This document shows positions 8,627 through 14,625 of a stretch of 41,969 nt of DNA, one piece after another. The notes below the pieces were generated by a model. It saw only the letters and a list, made by a program, of their open reading frames with translations. It searched no databases and was not told the origin of the DNA. Each line of letters starts with the position of its first letter. Position 1 is the stretch's first letter. The stretch spans positions 1-41,969 of the forward strand of contig JAKSKK010000017.1 of the NCBI GenBank assembly GCA_024401745.1, in the 5' to 3' direction. This stretch comes from Bacteroidales bacterium (GTDB lineage: Bacteria > Bacteroidota > Bacteroidia > Bacteroidales > UBA932). A program made the position numbers and the translations under genes.

Positions 8627-9739
8627 TTATTTGTTGGTTATTATCCTTTCAATGCGCCTGGGCACCGAGGTCAGGATCTCGTATGGTATGGTTCCCAGTA
8701 TCCCGGCCAGTTCGCATATATCGGGGTCAACCCCGAAAATGGTTACCGTGTCACCGACCTCGCAGGGGATGCCTGTGACGTCGATCATGCACATATCCAT
8801 GCAGATATTGCCTATGGTAGGAGCACGGTGTCCTGCCACGCTGAAGCTTGCGTTACCGCGGCCAAGGTGCCTGTCGAGACCGTCGGCATAGCCGCAGGGA
8901 ATGGTGGCGATGGTTGTGCCGGCAGGTGCGACCTTGCCCCAGCGACCGTAGCCGATGGTTCCGTCCTCCGGCTTCAGCTGCTTGATCTGCAGTATCTTCA
9001 CCTTGAGACTGGCCACGGGAGCCAGCTTCACTCCCGGCAGGGCGCTGATTCCATAGATGCCGATTCCCAGGCGGACCATGTCGAACTGGTACTGGGGGAA
9101 GCGCTCAATTCCTGCAGAGTTGAGTATGTGCCACATGGGCCTGTAGCCCACGCTCTGGGTTATGGTGGTGGCGTTGCGCTCGAACATGCTGATCTGGCCG
9201 AGTGTGAACTCGTCCTCCTCAGGGTCCTCAGAGACTGCAAGATGGGAGTAGATCGACTTGACCTTCACCTCGTCGTGACTGGCAAGGAACTCGGTGAGGG
9301 CAGCAAGCTCGGAGGTCATGAAGCCGAGGCGATGCATGCCGGTGTCGAGCTTTATGTGCACGGGGTAGTTCTTGATGCCGCGGGAGGCAAGTTCTTCGCA
9401 GAATGCACTGAGAGTCTCAAGGTTGGGCATTCCCGGCTCGAGCTTGTACTGTATGATCTCAGGGAAGAAGTCGGTTCCGGCGGTGAGAACGAGAATAGGA
9501 AGGGAGATACCGTTCCTGCGAAGCTCGACGCCCTCGACGGGGAGCGCCACGGCAAGATAGTCGGCGCCCTGTGCCTGAAGCATGGACGCAAACTCCACCG
9601 CGCCGTGACCGTATGCATTGGCCTTCACGAGCACAAGCAGCTTGGTGGTCTGGCGCAGACGGGCCCTGAAGTATCTGTAATTGCTTCTCAGAGCCTTCAG
9701 GTCAAGTTCCAGCCTGGAAAAATCGTTCTCCTTCATCAT
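8627..9739 (-). CDS. alr: Alanine racemase
   Basis: 370 residues. PLP enzyme making D-alanine for peptidoglycan, which fits the murein-cleaving gene in the same unit. PLP-binding Lys39 is in VKANAYGHG and the second catalytic residue, Tyr264, in TIGYGR. Other family blocks are HIKLDTGMHRLGF, MVRLGIGIYG and GNICMDMCMIDVT. Domain order is a TIM barrel (1-240) then a beta domain (250-370). Length matches stand-alone Alr; it is not the MurF-Alr fusion seen in some Bacteroidota. Two adjacent ATGs (9739, 9736) are possible. The -7 box ends only 7 bases before the first, so the mRNA may be nearly leaderless. Confidence 0.95.
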   Translation of the reverse strand: MMKENDFSRLELDLKALRSNYRYFRARLRQTTKLLVLVKANAYGHGAVEFASMLQAQGADYLAVALPVEGVELRRNGISLPILVLTAGTDFFPEIIQYKLEPGMPNLETLSAFCEELASRGIKNYPVHIKLDTGMHRLGFMTSELAALTEFLASHDEVKVKSIYSHLAVSEDPEEDEFTLGQISMFERNATTITQSVGYRPMWHILNSAGIERFPQYQFDMVRLGIGIYGISALPGVKLAPVASLKVKILQIKQLKPEDGTIGYGRWGKVAPAGTTIATIPCGYADGLDRHLGRGNASFSVAGHRAPTIGNICMDMCMIDVTGIPCEVGDTVTIFGVDPDICELAGILGTIPYEILTSVPRRIERIITNK

Positions 9740-9745
9740 AGCTTA

Positions 9746-9753
9746 CAAATATA
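9746..9753 (-). promoter_or_regulatory. -7 box of the alr operon
   Basis: TATATTTG on the minus strand matches TAnnTTTG. Only six bases separate it from the first alr ATG, so the transcript would start at or next to the start codon. No clear -33 TTTG is visible. Confidence 0.6.
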
Positions 9754-9786
9754 GCAATTTTCCTCTTACTATGTACTGCGAATTTT

Positions 9787-9880
9787 GCCGCCACGGGGCT
9801 ACTGCCACGCTACGGGATTCTGCGACGGCCACGGAGGGCCTCGTCTCGAACCCGAATCCGCTTAGGCAGTACCCCGCGGC
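9787..9880. repeat. 94-base nested imperfect palindrome, possible structured RNA or dispersed repeat
   Basis: Ends pair as GCCGC 9787-9791/GCGGC 9876-9880, GGGG 9795-9798/CCCC 9872-9875 and ACTGCC 9801-9806/GGCAGT 9865-9870. Inside are GGATTC 9815-9820/GAATCC 9854-9859 and, innermost, GACG..GCC 9824-9830/GGCC..CGTC 9837-9845. It is much GC-richer than its AT-rich flanks. It lies between the rpmH terminator and the alr promoter. It lacks a following T-run on the plus strand and shows no tRNA, SRP or tmRNA signature that I recognise. A 70-codon frame runs through it on the plus strand but has no promoter or family match. See finding. Confidence 0.55.
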
Positions 9881-9909
9881 GAAAAAAAGATGATCAGAAG
9901 TAAAAACGA

Positions 9910-9935
9910 AAAAGCCGGCTATTCAGCCGGCTTTT
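9910..9935 (-). terminator. Intrinsic terminator after rpmH
   Basis: An 11-bp perfect stem (AAAAGCCGGCT/AGCCGGCTTTT) with a 4-base loop. On the minus strand it is followed by T-rich TTTTTCGTTTTTAC. It lies 20 bases after the rpmH stop and ends the polA-to-rpmH gene chain. Confidence 0.85.
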
Positions 9936-9954
9936 CAAGTCCGAAGATATCAGA

Positions 9955-10107
9955 CTAGAATCTGTCCTCTGAAGAAACGGTAAGTTTCTTGCGGCCATGT
10001 GCACGACGTGCAGCGAGCACGCGGCGGCCGTTGGGAGTACTCATACGCTCGCGGAAACCATGCTTGTTGACGCGCTTGCGGTTGGAGGGTTGGAATGTCC
10101 TTTTCAT
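9955..10107 (-). CDS. rpmH: 50S ribosomal protein L34
   Basis: 50 residues, very basic: [20 protein letters not shown] at the start, then [20 protein letters not shown] in the middle, ending [10 protein letters not shown]. This is the full L34 consensus (RxxKxxHGFRxRMxTxxGRxVLxxRRxKGR), with a short acidic C-terminal extension usual in Bacteroidota. L34 binds 23S rRNA near the exit tunnel. It lies 11 bases after rsmG but has its own promoter inside the rsmG 3' end and its own terminator. No DnaA gene or origin is seen next to it, unlike in many other bacteria. Confidence 0.97.
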   Translation of the reverse strand: MKRTFQPSNRKRVNKHGFRERMSTPNGRRVLAARRAHGRKKLTVSSEDRF

Positions 10108-10118
10108 ATCTTTGTTTT

Positions 10119-10751
10119 TTAATTATTCGATTTGGGAGGGCAAAGGTAATCTTTTCCGATTTCAATTACAAATTTTTCTGCAAAATATTCATCATCAAGC
10201 CACTCGCGTATGGGCCACGTGCCTATGATCGACGGCTTGAGCCTGAACTTCCTGAGGAGTTCGGATATCTCCTCGTTCACATCTCCCCCCTTGAGATACA
10301 GGATTCCTTCCCTGTACTTGCCCTTGACCCAGGGATAGAAGTTGTCAAGTGAGGTGACGGCCCTAGATACCACCCAGTCGAACTGCTCCGGCAGACTCTC
10401 GGCACGAGCGTTCACACAAGTCACGTTCTTAAGTCCAAGACCATCCGCAACTGCCTGTGCCACACGCACTTTCTTCCCTATCGAGTCGCAAAGCACGAAC
10501 TGCGCCTCAGGGTAGACCATCGCCAGAGGAATGCCGGGGAAGCCACCGCCGGTGCCAAGGTCCAGAATCTTTGCACCGGGCCTGAAACCGCCGGATTTTC
10601 TCTCGGCATATTCCGCGATAGCCAGAGAATGCAGCACATGATGCTCATAGATATTGTCTACATCCTTACGCGAAATCACGTTTATCTTTTCGTTCCACTC
10701 ACGCCAGAGCGCCACAGCAGCCTCGAACTGCTTCCTGTCAAATTCAAGCAT
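10119..10751 (-). CDS. rsmG: 16S rRNA (guanine-527-N7) methyltransferase
   Basis: 210 residues. Class I SAM methyltransferase acting on G527 of 16S rRNA in the 530 loop. The SAM-binding block is [17 protein letters not shown] (about 66-82); further family motifs are [14 protein letters not shown] and [15 protein letters not shown]. Length fits the family. It overlaps the glpC stop by 8 bases, so it is probably translated with the glp genes. Its last 25 codons also hold the -33 and -7 boxes of rpmH. Confidence 0.95.
   Translation of the reverse strand: MLEFDRKQFEAAVALWREWNEKINVISRKDVDNIYEHHVLHSLAIAEYAERKSGGFRPGAKILDLGTGGGFPGIPLAMVYPEAQFVLCDSIGKKVRVAQAVADGLGLKNVTCVNARAESLPEQFDWVVSRAVTSLDNFYPWVKGKYREGILYLKGGDVNEEISELLRKFRLKPSIIGTWPIREWLDDEYFAEKFVIEIGKDYLCPPKSNN
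10141..10172 (-). promoter_or_regulatory. rpmH promoter inside the 3' end of rsmG
   Basis: On the minus strand, TTTG (10172-10169), 20 bases, then TACCTTTG (10148-10141): a good match to the Bacteroidota TTTG-N19/20-TAnnTTTG promoter. The expected leader to the rpmH ATG is about 28 bases. Confidence 0.75.
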
Positions 10752-11970
10752 TGTTCAATTTCTTTGTCTTTTCAACGTCAATCGCACGGGCCAGCACGCT
10801 GATCGGATTCAGGGTCTCGAGTCCCGTGCCCTGTTCTATCTGCCACTTGCAGGTCTCGCAGTCAGTCACCACGGCATCCGGTGCCACGGTGCTGATGCTT
10901 CCGAAAAGTTTGCTTCCTATCTTCTGCGACAGATTGTAGTTCTCTTTCTTGAAGCCGAAGGTTCCGGCCATTCCACAGCATTCCTGATCAAGGACGACGA
11001 GATCGAGGCCGGGAATCATCCTGAGAAGCCCGATGGAATAGACTGCCCAGCCAAGCTTGCTCATATGGCAGGCCGTATGATATGCCATGCGGGCCTTGAA
11101 GCCGTCCTTGAAGGCCAGCTTCACCGTTCCCTGGTCGACCGCTGAATACAGCCACTTGACGGCCATCTCGATGCGCTCGGAATTGCCGTGCATGTCGAGC
11201 CCGAGAACCTGACTGTACTCGTCCCTGATTGTGAAGGTGCAGGTGGAGGATGTCGTGAGGATGGGGCCCTCGGATGCGTCGAACGCGGCGATGTTCGCCC
11301 TGGCCTGCTTCCTGGCCTGCTTTCCGAAGCCGTTGGAAATCAAGGCCACGCCGCAGCATCTCTCCCCTTCCAGCAGCTTCACTCCGTATCCGCATGCGTT
11401 CATCACCGCAACCAGGTCCTTCGCGAGCTGGGGGCAGTTGTAGTTCGCATAGCAGCCATGGAAATAGTTAAGCTGCCTGTCATACGCGGCCTGCTCTTCC
11501 CTGTGGGCTTCATACCATTGCACGAAGGTCTCGGAGGCATATTCGGGTATGGCCCTGCGCTGGTCTATTCCTACTGCGTTCAGGATGTTGCGTACCGGCT
11601 TGGAGTTTACCAGACCGTTGATTCCCGGGGCAGCCTTGCATGCCAGGGTGCCGGCAAGGTCGGTGCTGGCAAGCGCCATGTCGCGCAGAGGGTGGTTCTG
11701 CCTTGCATACTTAAGGCGCGCAATCTGAATGATGTCGCCCACTTTCACGCCGCTGGGGCATGCGACCTCGCAGCGCTTGCAGTTCAGACAGTACTTGAGC
11801 GTGAGGTCGAAGAAGCGCGGATCCTTGATGCGGTAGCGCTCACCATCAGGTCCGGCCTGCTTGGGACCGGGATATGACGGATTGGCAGCCATCATGGGGC
11901 ATACCGAATTGCAGATCGTGCACTTCAGGCACTGCTCGAAGTTGTTCTCGCTTATATTATGTTCCTGCAT
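10744..11970 (-). CDS. glpC: Anaerobic glycerol-3-phosphate dehydrogenase subunit C
   Basis: 408 residues. Iron-sulfur subunit that passes electrons from GlpAB towards the quinone pool. Two ferredoxin-type clusters are present: CLKCTICNSVCP (Cys14, 17, 20, 24) and CLNCKRCEVACP (Cys61, 64, 67, 71). Two CCG-type domains follow (CCGVALISNGFGKQARKQA and CCGMAGTFGFKKENY), with VVTDCETCKWQIE near the end. It matches the E. coli GlpC layout throughout. The start lies 19 bases inside the glpB reading frame and the end overlaps rsmG by 8 bases. Confidence 0.95.
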   Translation of the reverse strand: MQEHNISENNFEQCLKCTICNSVCPMMAANPSYPGPKQAGPDGERYRIKDPRFFDLTLKYCLNCKRCEVACPSGVKVGDIIQIARLKYARQNHPLRDMALASTDLAGTLACKAAPGINGLVNSKPVRNILNAVGIDQRRAIPEYASETFVQWYEAHREEQAAYDRQLNYFHGCYANYNCPQLAKDLVAVMNACGYGVKLLEGERCCGVALISNGFGKQARKQARANIAAFDASEGPILTTSSTCTFTIRDEYSQVLGLDMHGNSERIEMAVKWLYSAVDQGTVKLAFKDGFKARMAYHTACHMSKLGWAVYSIGLLRMIPGLDLVVLDQECCGMAGTFGFKKENYNLSQKIGSKLFGSISTVAPDAVVTDCETCKWQIEQGTGLETLNPISVLARAIDVEKTKKLNNA

Positions 11971-12500
11971 ACCGCTAATGCTGATTGTTCAATGTCCTTG
12001 CGGTCACATAGTATCTCCCCTGCCGCATAAAGGTTCTCGGCCGCCACGCCATGTATCATCGCGTGCCCGCAGCCGTCAGTCTCCACACCGAATTCCTCAA
12101 AGGGCTGAGGGCCGAAGAAATCAGTGTTCACCCATGCCGAACGGTCTTTGTCGTAACGCACGTCACAGCCGAAGATGGGCTCATATATCTCGTCCATGGT
12201 CGATGCCAGGCCCTTGCTGAAGAAGCGCCCCGTGGCAAGGATGAAATCCTTCGCCTCGATGGGCTCGGAACCAAGATTCCTTGTCCAGACGCGCAGCAGC
12301 CTGCTGCCTTTCCATTCTCCTCGCTTCACGAAATCGCCACGCAGGAACACTCCTCCCGCAGCAATGAACGCGGCGCGCGGCGTCTCATGGAGGCTCATGC
12401 CGCCGGCCACGACCACACAGCGCCTGCCTGCCCTCTGCAGCTCAAGCGCCGCAGTCAGTCCGGCCAGTCCACCGCCGATTATTACTACATCACATCTCAT
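11952..12500 (-). CDS. glpB: Anaerobic glycerol-3-phosphate dehydrogenase subunit B, short form
   Basis: 182 residues, against about 420 in E. coli GlpB. The N-terminal dinucleotide-binding motif is present (VVIIGGGLAGLTAALELQRA, residues 5-24). From about residue 45 the sequence aligns with the C-terminal third of GlpB: GGVFLRGDFV, VWTRN, FILATGRFFSKGL, EPIFGCDV, FFGPQPFEEFGV and ENLYAAGEIL. Roughly 230 internal residues of the E. coli protein have no counterpart. The frame is intact with no frameshift. It sits between glpA (ATGA overlap) and glpC (19-base overlap), which supports the identity. Whether the short form is functional or a family variant cannot be told here. Confidence 0.85.
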   Translation of the reverse strand: MRCDVVIIGGGLAGLTAALELQRAGRRCVVVAGGMSLHETPRAAFIAAGGVFLRGDFVKRGEWKGSRLLRVWTRNLGSEPIEAKDFILATGRFFSKGLASTMDEIYEPIFGCDVRYDKDRSAWVNTDFFGPQPFEEFGVETDGCGHAMIHGVAAENLYAAGEILCDRKDIEQSALAVCRNII

Positions 12501-14047
12501 TTCCTGTACAACTTGCGCATGTATTCCGCCTCACGCAGCGACTCTCCCCAGCAGACCGGGGCTATTCCCTTCCAACGTTCCTGCACATACTGGGCCACCA
12601 GCCTGTCGGCATCCTCGGGCCTGCCGAGTTCCTCGGCCAGCGCAGTCGCCACCTTGCCCATGCAGAACGAGCCCTGGCAGGTTCCCATTCCCACGCGGGT
12701 GCGCCGCCTGAGCTCCACGAGGTTGTGGACGTCGAGGTTCTTGACGGCGTATGCTATCTCAGCACGGGTCACATGCTCGCAGCCGCACAGGACCTCCGAC
12801 TTGCTGTCGAAGTCCATCTGCGACGAGCGGGTGCCGTGCCTCATGGCGGCCGCCTTGCGCGAAAGGTTTCCCTCGGCCGGGAAGAAATCCTTCTCGGAAC
12901 CGGGCAGAGGCTTGTCTGCAGTACGGCACCTGCGGCGTATCTTGAGCTTCTGGCACACCATGTCCGAGACCTGCTCGGCCATGAGCCTGTATGTCGTGAG
13001 CTTGCCGCCGGTGGCAGTGATGAAGCCATGCAGGCCGTCGCTGAGCTCATGGTCTATTATGGTGATGCCGCGGCTTACGCTTCGGCCGGTAGGATCATTG
13101 GACGCCGAATAGAGGGGACGCACTCCGGCGTAGGCCCTCAGCACCCTTGTCTGTGCCAGTATCGGTGCCAGGGCGCAGCCCTCCTGCAGCAGTTCATCCA
13201 CCTCAGCCGAGGTCACCCTGATGTTGTCGCACTCCTCGATGCTCACCTTGGAAGAGGTCGTGCCAAGCACACTCACCACGTCACCGGGCACAAGTATGTC
13301 GGCACTGGCGGGCTTGCGGCAACGGTTCAATGTCATCTTTGCCACTCTGTGGCCGAATATCAGAAGAGAACCCTTCGACGGCAGCAAGGTCAGCGGGACA
13401 TCTGCCATTCCAGCAATCTTCTGCCCCCAGACGCCCGCCGCGTTCACGGTGACGGCAGCGCGCACGGTCACCATCTCGCCGCTGTCCAGCTGCCTCAGAC
13501 GCGCACCCACGATGGATCCGTTCTCCCGCAGCAGCTGCACCACCTCGTGATATGTGAGGATGGTGGCACCGTGCAGACGTGCGTCGACGGCATTCGCCGT
13601 AGCCAGACGGAATGGATCGATGGATGCATCGGGCACCTTTATGGCACCGACGGCCGACTTGTTCAGGGCCGGTTCCAGGCGGATCGCTTCAGCGGGATCG
13701 ATCTCCTTCGCGTCTATGCCCGCTCTATGGCAGGCCTTCATAAGGGTGCCCGCATACCCTACATCGTCGCCCGGAAGGGTTACGAAAAGTCCGCCCGTGG
13801 GCTCCACGCAGTTGGCCGCTATGCGGCGCAGTATCCTGTTCTCCTTTATGCATTCGGCAGCCGAATCCGGGTCCGCCACCGCATAGCGTGCACCGCTGTG
13901 CAGCAGCCCGTGGTTGCGGCCCGTAGCTCCGTTAGTGAGGTCCTGGCGTTCCACAAGAATCGTCCTGAGCCCGCGCATGGCGCAGTCCCTGGCAATTCCG
14001 ACGCCGGTGATGCCGCCGCCTATGATAAGGACGTCGTATTCTTTCAT
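12497..14047 (-). CDS. glpA: Anaerobic glycerol-3-phosphate dehydrogenase subunit A
   Basis: 516 residues. FAD-dependent catalytic subunit oxidising sn-glycerol-3-phosphate to dihydroxyacetone phosphate. The FAD-binding start is VLIIGGGITGVGIARD (6-21). GATGRNHGLLHSGARYA, VNAAGVWGQKIA, YAGVRPLY and ATGGKLTTYRLMAE are DAO-family blocks. The C-terminal BFD-like [2Fe-2S] domain carries CGC and CQGSFC (about 410-450), as in GlpA but not GlpD. It is coupled by ATGA to the sigma-factor gene upstream and to glpB downstream. No glpK, glpF or glpT is in the window. Confidence 0.96.
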   Translation of the reverse strand: MKEYDVLIIGGGITGVGIARDCAMRGLRTILVERQDLTNGATGRNHGLLHSGARYAVADPDSAAECIKENRILRRIAANCVEPTGGLFVTLPGDDVGYAGTLMKACHRAGIDAKEIDPAEAIRLEPALNKSAVGAIKVPDASIDPFRLATANAVDARLHGATILTYHEVVQLLRENGSIVGARLRQLDSGEMVTVRAAVTVNAAGVWGQKIAGMADVPLTLLPSKGSLLIFGHRVAKMTLNRCRKPASADILVPGDVVSVLGTTSSKVSIEECDNIRVTSAEVDELLQEGCALAPILAQTRVLRAYAGVRPLYSASNDPTGRSVSRGITIIDHELSDGLHGFITATGGKLTTYRLMAEQVSDMVCQKLKIRRRCRTADKPLPGSEKDFFPAEGNLSRKAAAMRHGTRSSQMDFDSKSEVLCGCEHVTRAEIAYAVKNLDVHNLVELRRRTRVGMGTCQGSFCMGKVATALAEELGRPEDADRLVAQYVQERWKGIAPVCWGESLREAEYMRKLYRK

Positions 14048-14625
14048 TCGGATTTCATTTTCTCTATCATGGCCTTCGCCCTGCGGATGCGCGTGCGCAC
14101 CGTGTTAAGTTCCAGGCCGGTCTCCTCTGCAATCTCCTTGTACTGAAGGCCGTCGATAAGGCGCTTGCGAGCAATCTCCCTGTAGAGGTCGGGCAGGCCT
14201 TCGATGTACCCCTGGGTCTCCTCCTGGTCCTCGTTCTTGATTATACTGTCGAGAGGCGTATCGATATCATCCCTTATCTCGCTGATGTTCAGCTGCCTGC
14301 TGTCATCGTCAATCCACACGTATCCCCTCTGGGCGCGGGCCTCCTGCTCGATGGTGTCGAGCGCCGTGTTGTGCGCTATCACCTTGAGCCATGTCGAGAA
14401 CTGGCTCTTCGACGGGTCGTAGCTGCCTATCTGCCTGAACGCCTTCTCAAAGCTGCGGGAGCAGATGTCGTCGATGTAGAAGTCGTCAAGATGCTTCATT
14501 ATGCCCTTCAGATAGACCTTGAGGGCATCGATATGTGTGTCCCACAGTTTTGTGAAGGCGGCGCCGTCGCCTATCATCGCACGGCGGACAAGTTCATCAA
14601 TGGGCTTCAAGCCAGGTGCTGCCAT
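14044..14625 (-). CDS. ECF-type sigma-70 family RNA polymerase sigma factor
   Basis: 193 residues. Region 2 lies at about 25-95 (DDICSRSFEKAFRQI, FSTWLKVIAHNTALD) and region 4 at about 140-193 (LPDLYREIARKRLIDGLQYK, then EIAEETGLELNTVRTRIRRA), the HTH that contacts the -35/-33 element. No anti-sigma factor gene is adjacent. The ATG at 14625 lies 29 bases inside the end of polA; a later ATG at codon 17 would cut into the region-2 helix, so the first is preferred. The stop overlaps glpA as ATGA, so this regulator is made together with the glycerol-3-phosphate dehydrogenase. Its target promoters are unknown. Confidence 0.9.
   Translation of the reverse strand: MAAPGLKPIDELVRRAMIGDGAAFTKLWDTHIDALKVYLKGIMKHLDDFYIDDICSRSFEKAFRQIGSYDPSKSQFSTWLKVIAHNTALDTIEQEARAQRGYVWIDDDSRQLNISEIRDDIDTPLDSIIKNEDQEETQGYIEGLPDLYREIARKRLIDGLQYKEIAEETGLELNTVRTRIRRAKAMIEKMKSE

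Noticed and set aside
9681-9893. 70-codon plus-strand frame through the palindrome
   Set aside because: It overlaps the alr start in antisense, has no promoter, and its sequence is dictated by the inverted repeats, so it is not called as a gene.
12725-14146. 473-codon open frame on the plus strand
   Set aside because: It is antisense to glpA and the sigma gene, which have clear domains. High GC content opens long shadow frames in this window. No family resemblance.
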